From Tetraselmis striata (taxonomy: Eukaryota > Chlorophyta > Chlorodendrophyceae > Chlorodendrales > Chlorodendraceae), in assembly GCA_006384855.1 (NCBI GenBank), contig VCJN01000113.1:1-64000 (forward strand): DNA of 64,000 nt. Direction: 5' to 3'. The position numbers and the translations under genes are program-made. Position 1 is the first letter of the stretch. The number at the start of each line of letters is the position of its first letter. A model generated the notes under the pieces. That model worked only from the letters and a program-made list of their open reading frames with translations. It was not told the origin of the DNA and ran no database searches. Shown here one piece after another: positions 47,791 through 58,751 of the stretch.

Positions 47791-50700
47791 TCAGTCCACC
47801 TTCTGCCTGCAGTAGCTCGCAAAGATGCGCAGGTACCACAGCCCCATGAAGGCCACGAAGGCGGAGCCAGTGGCGCCCCAGAACCACAGCACATGCGCCG
47901 GCCAGGGTTCCACAAACTCGCCGCGCCCAAACTTGACGCAGATGAGGATCTCGGTCACAATGCACGCGAGCAGGAGCCACACGAAGACGCCCACCTTGGC
48001 GGAGGTGTTGCGCGGCGCGTTGATGTACTCGTACCACTCAAGGGTGGCGGGCGTGGCCATGGCTGCAACCAGAGACAAGAGAGGGGAATGGAGGGGAGGG
48101 AGGTGTGTGTGTGTGGGGGGGGGGGGGGTCAGCCCGCCAGAAGAAGCAGCAGCAGCAGCAGGAAGGTCACTACGGCAACGGCAATTCCGCGAATCTGGGT
48201 GGTTTACGGAGGATGACAAAAGATTCTGGGGGATTTTGGGGGTTTGTCAAGGGGGTGACGGTCCCATAATTTCAGAGGTCTCAGAGATTTTGGGGGAAAT
48301 CTTTTCAGGTTCACGGCATTTGTACCTTCGTTGAGCCACAGCATCAAGGAGGGGGTTCAAAGGGGGCTGGCACCTAGATTAAGATAGAGCGGGCGGGCTG
48401 TGGGGGGGGGGGGGGGGGGACTCACAGAACCAGATGACGAGGCGGATGGTGTTGATTGGGTTGGTGGGCGGGATCCAGAGCAGGTACTTCAGGAAGAAGG
48501 CCAGGACCTGCGCACATGCATGTGACGTGTGACCGGTGGGCGGGGGTTATTACCCGGTGAGGATGCTGGTAGTACATACAGATACAACGGCAATAATGAT
48601 GTGCGCACATCCATCATGGTTTCGGAGCAGCAAATCCTTTATGGTTGTCCATTCAAGCAGTTGTCCCCCGTCATCCAATAATTATCAGAAACGATTTTCT
48701 ATATCACATAAAGTACGTACGTTTGCGAATGTGGAATGGTTTCGGAGCACTTGTCGACAGGGTAGAGGGGCATGTGGAAGCGCGGTGGCGGGGGGGGGGG
48801 GGGGGGGGGGGGGAGGGGGGGGGGGGGATTACCCGGTGAGCATGCTGGTGGTACAAAAAGACACAACGGGCAATAATGATGTGCGCACGTGCCATCATGG
48901 TATCGCAGCAGCAAATCCTTCCTGGTTATCCATTCAAGCAGTTGTCCCCCATAATATAATCATCGCCAGCATCCGTAGCAATACAATTTTCTACACATCA
49001 TAATATGAGTACTCTTGCCAATGTGGAATTGTTTCGGAGCATTCTTCTTGAGGGTAGAGGGGCACGTAGAAGGCTCTATGGGTATCATTCTAGCCCTTGT
49101 CCCCTGTCATCTGATCATCATTAGCATCCGGAGCAAAACGATTTACTACGCATCAGGTACGTACGCTTGCCAATGTGGAATGATTTCGGAGCATTTTTCT
49201 AAAGGGTAGAGGGGCATGTGGAAAGGGAGGGGGGGGGGGGGGGGGGGGTTAATATCCGGTGAGCATGTTGGCAGTACATACAGCTACAGCAGGCAGTAAT
49301 GCTGTGAGCAAATGCTAAAATGGTTTCGGAGCAGCAAATCCTTTATGGTTATCCATTCAAGCAGTTGTCCCCCATAATCTAATCATCATCAGCATCCGTA
49401 GCAATACGATTTTCTACACATCACAATATGAGTACTCTTGCCAATGTGGAATTGTTTCGGAGCATTCTTCTTGAGGGTAGAGGGGCACGTGGAAGGCTGG
49501 GCGCGCGGGCGGGGGGAGGGGGGGGGGGATGCGCACCTTGCACGTGAGGTTCATGATGCAGAGTGCGAGGCACTGCAGCAGCCGCGTTGGGCCCGACATC
49601 ATCGCCCACTTCATGTCGTCGAAGCTGTGCGGCGTGAACTGCCCCAGGCCGCGCTTGAACTTCCCAGCGAGCGTCTTCTGCTGCCCAAAGCTGGTCCAGT
49701 GGTACTCCTTGCTCTTCAGGTACTTGACGATCTTCATGCCCAGGAAGATTCCTGGCGATGGCGGGTGCACAGCAGATCAGGACACGGACAGCGGGTGGTT
49801 GTGGAAGGGGAAGGGGGGGTTACGGGGGCGCACCGATGTTGTTACAGATGAGGACATCTAGGATCCAGGAGTCCCACCAGCACTCGTTAAAGTTGGGCAG
49901 CCAGTGCTGGAAGGTCAACTCCATCAGCTCAAACATTACCGACACGAAGAAGAGCATGCCGTAGTCGCGCAGGAAGAAGGCCTACCAGGCGGCACGCGAC
50001 CGCGCCTCTCGGTGACGCAGGTCAACAGGGAACAGCGAAAGTGGCGAGGGGGGTGTGTATAGGCTAAAGGGAGAGGATAGCCGGTGGTGGTAGTGGTGGT
50101 TGGGGGGGGGCTGACGCACCTCAAACATCCAGCCCGCCGTGTGCGCAATCACAAACTCGTCCAGCAGCGTGTCCACCAGGTTTGCCATCTTGTTGCTCCT
50201 CTCCGGCGTGAACAGCCGACAGTCGGCGCCGTAGCGCCGCTCTCCAAGGTCCACCCCCAGGTCGGGGTCCAGGTACTGTGCAAGCAAAGGGGAAGGCACA
50301 TCAGGGGGGGGGGGGGGGGAGGGGGGGGGGGGGGTCAGCTCAGGTGCCAACCAGGAGTTGGGAGTTCCTGTTGGCCGCAAAAAGATGGGGCTGGGGGGGG
50401 GGGGGGGGGGGTTCACCCGGAGCGCCTGCCGCGCGTCGTCCACGGTCTGGAAGAGCATCCACACGAGCGCGAGGAGGTAGACAACCACTACGCCGGTCAC
50501 AAAGCGCCAGACCACGGGGTGCGGCCGGATCATCTTGGTGCGGGGCCCCTGGCAGATGGAGTACCCTGCGCACAGGAGGGGCTCATCATGACACGGCAAG
50601 GCACGACATGACGATACAATACATTACAGTGCGCGATGTGAAGGGGCGTGATGCGATCTGGCGCAACAGCGCGTGAAGGGGTCTGCGGGGAGGGGAGATG

Positions 50701-51709
50701 TTGGGGCTTTGCCACGCAACATTGGCGGCCCGGAGGAAGGAGCAACAGGCGGCTTGCGCCTCCGGACGTGCCCAAGGCATGGGCAGGGATACATGACGAT
50801 GCTGCATCTCTACCGAGACGATGCTTGGGGAACTCCGTGATCGCTTAGTATACAGACGAGGACACACATATAATATGTATATGTATATGTATATACGTAT
50901 AAGTATATATACATTGTGTGTGTATGTGTGTGTGTGTGTGAGAGAGAGAGGGGGGGGGGGGGGGAGAGAAACTTAACATGTCAGAGAGCACAAGCAGGTG
51001 GCGGTATCGCCCCCCCCCCCCCCCCCCCCAACGCCCCCGGTGTGTGTGTGTGTGTGTGTGTGAGTTGGATGCGGGGGGGGGGGGGGGGGGGGAAGGGGTC
51101 AGGGCACCCACAGAGGAACACAAACACCGCGGCCGCCGAGGCCCAGCATCCCGTTGCGCTGGCGCATGCTCGCCTCCTCTTCAGCGTCCATCGGCGGCGG
51201 CGGCGGCGACAGCGCCTGGCTGTAGTAGACCAGCACCGCAAACACTGCGCGCCGCGGAGGAGGGGGTTCAGAGCGCGCCGCGATGGGGGTAAGAGTGAAG
51301 TGGCTGGAGGGGCGGCCGGCACTTACTCTTACGCCCCTGGCGCCGGGCATGTGCGGGAGGGGGAGGTGCGTGGAGTTTTTTTTGCCTTTGTCTTTTTTTG
51401 ACTGCTTGCGAGGCTTTGTCAGCCAGGGGGGGTGGGAAGGCAGGGCGATATGGGAGAAGGGGGGGGGGGGGGTAGGCAATGTTGTAGGGGAGGGGGGGGG
51501 GGGGGGGGGGGGGGCAAGGAGGACTGCCCACCTGCCAGCAGCGCGGTCACCGTACGCGGCGCCGCAAGGAAAGCGGCAACCCGGTCCTCGCTCGACATGG
51601 GCCCCTCCGTTTCCGCCGCGGTGGGGACGGGGTGGGAGGACGGCACCGGGTGCGACGACAGCCTGCCCCCGCCGCCTCCCCCGCTACCCTCTCCATTATT
51701 AGCGCCCAT
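47791..51709 (-). CDS. Phosphatidylserine synthase, base-exchange type, with one apparent frameshift
   Basis: ER membrane enzyme exchanging the head group of a phospholipid for serine (PSS1/PTDSS family). Eight exons on the minus strand: 51532-51709, 51112-51244, 50417-50565, 50120-50275, 49834-49981, 49537-49751, 48426-48507, 47791-48062. Family features: [97 protein letters not shown], and a C-terminal set of membrane helices. Exon 2 starts in one frame ([12 protein letters not shown]) but must finish in another ([11 protein letters not shown]) to join exon 3; one extra base near 51146 explains this. It could be a sequencing error, a recent mutation or rare slippage. The start is 51709 (443 residues if the base is ignored) or 51598. 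All seven introns start with sense-strand C-tracts. Introns are otherwise in phase. Confidence 0.9.
48540..49500. repeat. Tandemly repeated intron segment in phosphatidylserine synthase gene
   Basis: The intron 48508-49536 contains three long and one partial copy of a roughly 250-bp unit (starting near 48540, 48830, 49090 partial and 49245). The unit holds GGTTTCGGAGCAGCAAATCCTT, quoted here only in part as TTTCGGAGCAGCAAATCC, then CAAGCAGTTGTCCCCC and GGTAGAGGGGCA, and ends before a long poly-G run. Each copy thus carries its own homopolymer tract, as if the intron start had been duplicated. Confidence 0.8.
51037..51062. repeat. (GT)n microsatellite
   Basis: GT repeat in the phosphatidylserine synthase intron 50566-51111, between poly-C and poly-G tracts; another GT run lies near 50916-50940. 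Confidence 0.9.
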
Positions 51710-52070
51710 CTGTCTCCCGGCTCCGCGCCCCGGCAGTATATCGCCAATTTTGTTTTGACACGTTCTTTTCTTGTTTCGCCGCGTTGTCAGCTGCGGCTCG
51801 CCCAGGAAGAACCCGCCGAACTCACCGGCACGACATTCACCCTGGCTGGGCGGGGGCCTGCGAACTGCGGCGCGCAAATGCGCTCAGCGGGCTTGCACGG
51901 TCGCTCGTGCACAGGTGATGACACCTAGCCCTGCTCTCGTCGCCGATAAAGTGACGACGAATGGCGATGCTGCGGCGCTAAGCCGTGCTGCGTATCGGGT
52001 GGATGATGGCGGAGCCCGAGGGATGGTCGGCCTTCATCATCGAGTCGCCTCATCGTCAGCTCGACGAGCT
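51710..52070. other. 5' flank of phosphatidylserine synthase, no gene recognised
   Basis: GC-rich upstream sequence; no TATA box or recognisable coding sequence. Confidence 0.35.
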
Positions 52071-52082
52071 AGGCGATTGATG

Positions 52083-52296
52083 GCAGTGTTTTAGACGGTG
52101 ATCCAACAGTGTTGGAAATTCCGTCACTAGCCTTTAATTAGTCTTACAGAATGCTTCGGCAATTTGCTTGATGACTATAACGGAGCGTCGCCCACCCAGG
52201 GCTTTCCGTAACTGGATTGCTGCCTAAACGGCCGTCGTAGAGACGCTGCAAGGGTTTCACTGGTGCCAGTCCTGTCCCGGGGGCGGGAAAACAAAA
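52083..52296 (+). mobile_element. Short 5'-truncated LINE copy with target-site duplication
   Basis: About 214 bases of LINE 3' UTR with a short A-rich tail, very similar to 62816-63029. The 12-bp AGGCGATTGATG flanks it at 52071-52082 and 52297-52308. Truncation plus duplication is the signature of target-primed reverse transcription. Confidence 0.92.
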
Positions 52297-52589
52297 AGGC
52301 GATTGATGCGCGGTGCGCCGAGCGAGTTCCGGGGATTCCGGGCGGGCGGTGCGTCGCATATGTATATCGCATATGCGAAGTGTTTATAACGTAAATATAA
52401 CGATACATACCGTGTTCGTCTCCACCGCCAGCACGCCATCATCATCAGCAATAAATTTACGGTGCACGAGGATATATACTTATATACCGGCTGCGGTACG
52501 TCAGCTTCTCATGAAGCCCATATATATGATGCTTGATATGATTACATGAGCTAGACGCAACATTCAAGAAATCCACACACAATGCTCGA

Positions 52590-53990
52590 TATGATTCGAA
52601 GAAGTAGCGACTAGAGGAGAAAAGAGTACTAGAGGAGAAACAGGTGTGAATTACAAAAATGATGGTAACAAATCGACCTACAGCTAAAAGCAGTAGCAAT
52701 AAAATATCAGGAGAAACTGGTAGCGACTAGCGACTACTTATCCGGTACGAGTACAGTCCTACCATGGCATGTAGTTTAGGGGTATTCGAATATTGGAGTA
52801 GAAATTTGCAGCTGGCTCATGTAACCACAGTAGAAATGACCAGCAAAAAGAGACGAAATAATCGCTACTTATTCTCCCGCGGGAGAAAGGCCGCCGCCAG
52901 ATCGGGAGAAATAGTCGCTATGAGCCTATTTTTCCCGCCGCGCCGGAGAAGGGTTTCTCATCCGGTCATCCCGCGTTAGAAATAACGACCTAGTACATCG
53001 TGCTGTACTTCCCATGGGCGCGCCTTGTGCATCCTGTCGTCGTCAGCCATCGGCGCGTCGTGGGGGCGCCAAGCACAACCCGACGGGACTGTGCCAGTCT
53101 GATGCCCGCCACACCCGGCGCGGCGGAGGACGCGTAGCCGCCGCAACCCGCAGCTTTCCCCTCCTCCCCCTAGTCGACCGTAATCATCGCCTAGCTATAC
53201 CATATAGCTAGGCGATGGGTGTTTATGGGAACTTGGCGAGTCGCGGCCGCCCTCGTCGCGGGTCGTCGCGACCCCTCTGCCACGATTAGCTCGCTCCCAT
53301 CGAGCGCCGCCCCTCCCGGCCCCGACTCAGCTCGTGCAGCCCTAGCCCCCCAGTCAGCGAGTCATTTGCATAGCCGGGCGTATCTTACCGGCGTGAGGCG
53401 GGGCGGAGACCGACCACACATGAGCGGGTTGGTTGGGCGGGCGGGTCCATCCCTTCCCACAGCCAACCCGCCTACTGTTGGACAGAAGTGGCTCCGTTTC
53501 TCCGTCGTTTCTCCTGCGATCCGGGAGAAATCGCGATTTCTAATAATTTCATCATCATGGGTGCTACTTGGTCCGGTACGAATGCAGTATTTTTATCTCC
53601 TGTCTTTGTATCTCCGGGAAATACAGTAGCGACTATTTCTCCGTGAGGCAGTAAAACGGGTTTACGTGCAGTAGCAGGAGACAAATTGTCTGTCCGCTCG
53701 GTAGAGCAGTGGTCTCCTGCTCAGCAGGTCCCCCGGCTCTGTCATTTCAGGGCAATATCGTCCGGGCCCGTGTCCCGGGTTTACCCGGTTGATGCATTTA
53801 TCCTTCGGGGTTTGAATGGGGCAACGGTCTAGTGGCTGTGCCAGACCTACGACTGCAGTTGGCGCACGAGGTGAAGTGCTGGGGCGGCTTTGGCCGATGA
53901 TGACCCGGGGGAACTTTACTAAATTCTCGCAGGAGAAATGGCGGCCGTAGCGACAAATCCTTACTGTCTGTACCTGTACCTGTAGTAGCG
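52590..53990. repeat. Cluster of GGAGAAA / TAGCGACTA motifs in both orientations
   Basis: GGAGAAATAGTCGCTA at 52905-52920 and its exact reverse complement at 53627-53642 bound a 738-base segment. Related GGAGAAA and TAGCGACTA words recur near 52602, 52631, 52709, 53510 and 53930. GTCCGGTACGA-like words also recur near 52741 and 53571. This could be subterminal repeats of a DNA transposon or a family of short interspersed motifs. No transposase is visible. Confidence 0.5.
53185..53217. repeat. Perfect 14-bp hairpin
   Basis: CATCGCCTAGCTAT (53185-53198) and its exact complement (53204-53217) surround a 5-base loop. It lies inside the motif cluster at 52.6-54 kb. AGCTAGGCGAT also occurs at the LINE insertion site near 52070. 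Confidence 0.75.
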
Positions 53991-54377
53991 CCATGCATTT
54001 CTCTACCTTCTGAACATGCCATGGGATTTCAGATGCAACGATGAGATAAGGACAGAACCCGAAAGGTGCGCAACATAGACGATCTGCATTTGGAATGAGA
54101 ACGCCAATATGGAGCTATCCAAGGGCAATACGCACATTTCAACTCCGCGCGCCGGTGACGCGGCTGAAGAATATCCTTGTCATTGCCATCCTTCCGCCCG
54201 ACGGCCTGAAACGATGAGGCCCGATGGGGACGACGGGTTGATACGTGTCAGTCGTCCCGACTTCACAGAGGAGTAATCTATCAGGAGGCTTCTGCGTCAT
54301 CAGCGTCCCGACCGGGTTTGCACTTCACGGGGGTCGGAGAGGCCCGCGCGCGCGGGATATCTGTGTTGGGAATTGCG

Positions 54378-56296
54378 ATGTCGGCTGCCAGGGCATCAGC
54401 CCTGCCGATGGCGGCGCGTACTCGCTCCGCCTGGTCGACCGCCCCCCTTCACCCCAGTCAGCGGAGCCTGCACATCCGCAGCGCGCGGCCTGATCGCACC
54501 GGGGCCAAGTTGGCGCTCGTGGTGCGGGGAGGCTGCCGCGGCCCGCCGCCTTCTCGCCGGGCAACCGGCGCCGCCGGCACTGCCGCGCGGGGGAGGGCGG
54601 CCGCCCAGCGGTGCAGCGCTCTGCCGAGCGACTTGCCATTGCCCACGGAGCTGGCGCTGCTGACCCTCCTCGTGCCCCCGGCCCTGGGGTGAGTACCTCG
54701 TACCCGCCACAGCCCGTACGAGCGGCCGCTTGCCACGTCCCAATGCGCTTACCTGCAGCGCCCCTGCAGCTGCAAATAGTAGCTGTATTTCAAGTAGAAA
54801 GCTCAATTGGGGGCGGTGGGAAACAACAGGTAGCGCGCAGCTCCTGTGGGCGCCTGTCATTTTGTGGCTATGGGCGACTCGCAGGTTCGTGGCGTGGCGG
54901 ACCACGATATATGGGCAGCTGGAGTACATCAAGGCCGCGATGCTTAGCAATTGGGTTCCAAAGGGTGAACCCCCCCTCCCCCCCCCCCCCCCCGGCCCCG
55001 CCTTCCCCAAAGGCCCCAACACTCCTCCATTTCCTGCGCTCTACACCTCCTGATGGCTGATGCCCCCGTTATCCGTCCCTTCCTCGCCACCAAATGTGAC
55101 AGTTCCTTCATAATCCTTGGTCGCTGCTCCCGGCGGCCCTGCCTCTCAGGTGGCTCGGTGGTGCTCCTGAGCGGCGGAGGCACGCGCGACTTGTACTACA
55201 TGCCCAAGGACACCGTGAAGGTGACGTTTCTGGGCAAGGAGCTGAAGGCGGGCCTCCTGGAGAACGCGGGCATCCAGGCACCTCCCCCCCCCCCCCCCCC
55301 CCCTTCTCTGCCCTCATCTACGGAAACTCCTGCTGAAGATCGAAGCATTCGTTCAATGCGTGTCTGTCAAACCAACAACCCACATGTGACATTAGTTGGT
55401 GTCACGGCATGTCTGCGTGGTCGCTGCGGGCAAACCGCCATTGAATCACGACCCGGCGCCGCATTGCCTTGGTGAGCGCAGGCAGGCGTTCCGGTGGAGG
55501 TCATAGATGCTCGCCCGGACGAGCTCGGCTCCCAGGTGGGATTCCTTCGCGACTGGCGTGCGCGGGCTGCCATTGGCGACGGTGTCCACCATGAGTGGCG
55601 GGGGATATCTGCCTTGAGAGTGTCATGCTGTGGCCCGGGTGGGCGCGGCGCAGGCGGACAGCAGCGTGGACGCCGTCATTGGGTACGGTTGCCTGAGGGC
55701 CGGGGGGCGCCGCTATCTGGAGGAGGTGGCGCGCGTACTGCGGCCTGGCCGTCCCTTCATCTTCATTGACAGAGGTGAGGCATGCCGCCAGGTTTCCGCT
55801 CGGGAGGGAAATGAAGGGGGAAGAGGTGTGTGCGCATGTGTGCTGGGGGGTGGGGAGGGGGGCGAAGGTAAGCGCTTGCATATACTGATGCTACTGCTGA
55901 AACGCCCACCCAGTCAAAGCGGAGGGGTGGCAGAGCGTGACGCAGCCGTTGCTGGGCGGCGGCGGCCTGAAACCAGGCGCGTGCCTCTCCGCCTCCCCTC
56001 ATTGGCAGCCCTGTCCACCTGGCTGAATTCCTCTGACAGTGCTGGGGACACTGGAAACCTCTGCGCTGAGGATGGCCGGGGGCTTGTGTTGCACGATGGC
56101 AGAGCTGAGCGACCTGGAGGGCCTGTTTGATGCGGTGGACCGCTTTGATGATGTGACGTGCGACCTGGCCATCATCGGCGACCCGCATGCCGTGGGCGTG
56201 GCGCTCCTACTGGGTGACAGCGAGGATGAGGACCTGGAGGAAAAGCGCATTCTGTCGCGGAAGAATAAACGGAACAAGCGGAAGAGCACGTCCTGA
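54378..56296 (+). CDS. Methyltransferase-like protein, probably organelle-targeted
   Basis: Seven exons: 54378-54688, 54885-54964, 55150-55277, 55482-55535, 55654-55774, 55914-55976, 56040-56296, joined in phase to 337 residues. The first about 100 residues are Ser/Arg/Ala-rich and lack acidic residues at the start, as in a plastid or mitochondrial transit peptide. The core resembles class I SAM methyltransferases: motif-I-like VVLLSGGGTRDLYYMP, VEVIDARPDELG, then SSVDAVIGYGCLRAG and YLEEVARVLRPGRPFIFIDR, typical of UbiE-like folds. The motif I glycines are atypical. The C-terminus is acidic then Lys/Arg-rich (DSEDEDLEEKR, KNKRNKRKSTS). Introns 3 and 6 need GC-AG ends to keep the frame. Substrate unknown. 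Confidence 0.75.
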
Positions 56297-57166
56297 GCTG
56301 GCGTGTGGCTTTGTCCCGGCGGCTGGTCTGACAATTAAAAGAGCTCTGACATGAAAGGGTACGAGCCATCCGGTGTGCTATCCTCGGCAGCAGTGTGCGC
56401 ACCAAAAGCACCAAAGCACGCCATTCTGTCGGCTGCTGGGCACATGATTCCCCGGGCGTTCACTTCATGTAGGGGACCAACCACAGAAATGAGACAAGGA
56501 TAGACATGGTCAGAGATGTTCCTTATGAGCCACATTACATTGTGTGCTTGCAGCTCCTCCCCCCCCCCCCCCCCCCCCCCCCCCCGGCCCCCAACTCCCT
56601 CGGACCACTCGCCAGTGCCCATGCCGAGCATTGACGAGCACTGTACAGGACGCTTCAAGCTTATTTGCCGATTTGTGGGTAGATCAGTGTCGTAATGGTC
56701 CGGATAATTGGGCAGGATATATCCGCCAATATGGCAAGCATCTGCGAGATTTCGGACTTTTCAAATCATCAGCATAATCACAGACGTGTCTTGTGTGCTC
56801 ACACAAGCCATCCGTTTGAGTTGCTTGCTTGATCCACATGTCATACTATCTCCTGCGCCACTCAGACTTTCTGATGTTTGGCATCTATCATGTAAGTACG
56901 ATCGTTTGGCACAATGCAATCAGGCCCATCCGGGATCTAATTATTGCATTCCATTGCATCACATACGAGCAGCTGGCTATCACGTTCATCCAGCATCGGG
57001 TGTGGATCAATGGCACTGCTTACAACCATCAACGTAGTCTAGCTTTCATTGATAGGTAGTTCACGAGTTCGCATTATGCGTAAGCAACATCCTTAGACTG
57101 GGGGACTATATATTGACGATTAGAAAAATAGATTACTGTAGCCATGGCCGCCATCCATCCGGCGCG
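56297..57166. other. Intergenic region, no gene recognised
   Basis: Contains a poly-C tract at about 56558-56585 and AT-richer DNA; no supported gene. Confidence 0.4.
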
Positions 57167-58044
57167 TCAAGCCATCCCCAGCCAGCACTCATGCTGTAGC
57201 GTCTCGTCGATTGTGAGGCGCTTCGCAGGATATATCAAAGCAATCCCCGAACAGGCAAACCAAGTCCTTTGCCTCCCGCGAAAAAAACCAGCTCTCAGGT
57301 GGGATCGTGGAAATCTGCAGTTATGACGCGTTTGAGAACGATTAGAGGGTTCGGTCCGTCGAAGGGCAAGTATACATACCCGGAGAGCATCACAAATAGC
57401 ATCACGCATTCACGCCCAAGCTCCTCCAAATGCCGCACTCCTTTGTTTTTGCTGATGTAGTAGCACCTACTCTGAGCGGCAACGCGCAAAAAGCTGATGT
57501 AGTAGCACCCCTGAGCGGCAACACGCACCACCTCAGTCGCGGAAAAATGCGGGAGACCCGCAGCACGACCTGCTCAGGCGCGGGTACTCGACGTCTGACT
57601 CTACGCGACAAGCCGTCCGAAGGTGATGATGAGCTTGTTGATCGACGTGAATAAGCAGTCGTCGAATAAGTCGTCGCCATGCATTTCGTCCCACCCCAGC
57701 GCGCGCAGTATTCTCGAGTTGAGATCTCGGTACACGACGCCTTGCCAGTGCATGTATTGACCAGCCTCAAGAAGCCGCCGCATGACGGTGCGTGCTTTTT
57801 CCTCGGGTAGCGACCCTCGCTCCAGCACTCTCTCGCTCAGCCGTGCGCCTCGGAGAAGCTCCATTATTTCTGTGCAGACGGCACAATACTCGTCGGTCTC
57901 GTGGAACTCGACCAGTTTCGAGATGCTGGCATGTTCGAGCCAGCACATGGTGTCGACCTCACGCAGAGCGTCCTCACAAACGAGTGAATCATTGTCGTCG
58001 AGAGATTCGCCTCTGGCGCGGAGCTGAACCTGCTTCCCGGCAGC
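57167..58044 (-). pseudogene. Decayed CaMK/CDPK-like protein kinase
   Basis: Fragments of a kinase catalytic domain on the minus strand. 57601-58044 encodes ALREVDTMCWLEHASISKLV, EFHETDEYCAV, LSERVLERGSLPEEKARTVM and GVVYRDLNSRIL. The HRDLKPEN loop has become YRDLNSRIL, losing the Lys and Asn needed for catalysis. No DFG motif follows; instead there is a short tandem repeat (about 57450-57526). The C-terminal lobe reappears at 57167-57300 split over two frames (FFSREAKDLVCLFGDCF then YPAKRLTIDETLQHECWL). The N-lobe with the ATP-binding loop is absent and a stop precedes the fragment. It is a non-functional remnant by sequence. Confidence 0.75.
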
Positions 58045-58751
58045 TTACTGCGCACCCGTCGAAGGATCTCGCAGTACCCGAACGACCCCGCGAACGATAT
58101 CCTTTATAATACCCAGCAGTATTAACACCGGTCCGACTGTCATCTACGCTTCGCTCGTATCTCGTTTTGTCGCGCTCTGATACTGCTGGAATTATTCGCC
58201 ATTTTGAGCAGCAAGCTTGCTTATTTATACCGGAATTATTTTCTCGGCTAAAACAACGATACATTTATGGAACGGGTTAGTTTTGCCGGTTTTCGCATAA
58301 CTCCCTTCAATATTTATCCTCTACTGCGCTGTACTTGTAGCGACTCTGTATGCGGGCGGATCCGTAATCTCGCCCGCGATCGACCGCGTCGTCATCGTCC
58401 TCGATCTCAGCAGCGGACTTCGTAGTATGGTAGTACTTTGCCTTCGTACGACTACTCTATCCCATGTAACCAAACCCATCTCACATATCCAGGTCATCCA
58501 GATGATGCCACGCAACTGCGCGGTATCGGTGTGAATTACAAAAAAGACAGTTCCCCAGAATTAGAAAATCGACACAGCAAGCCGCCGCCGAGCGGTATCC
58601 GCCCCTTGCTGTCGGCCCTGTCCGGCCGGCGACTCGGGGATCCGTAACCCTTGTACCTCGCGCTAGGGAATGTTTGCCAGGACCCTACCGCATTACCGAG
58701 TTTTCCCGCCTGGTATAACATAACCGTAGCTCCGGTAGGGTTGGCCCCGAT
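58045..58751. other. Region upstream of LINE ORF, 5' boundary unresolved
   Basis: Includes presumed LINE 5' UTR of unknown extent. No matching target-site duplication of the 3' flank (GGCGGGATGGATGAG) was found here. Confidence 0.35.

Noticed and set aside
48540..49500. snoRNA-like boxes in the repeated phosphatidylserine synthase intron units
   Set aside because: TGATG and CTGA words occur, but order and spacing are not conserved among copies and no terminal stem was found.
53695..53760. tRNA-like D-arm sequence (GCTCGGTAGAGCAGTGG)
   Set aside because: No T-arm with a GGTTCGA box and no closing acceptor stem at the right distance.
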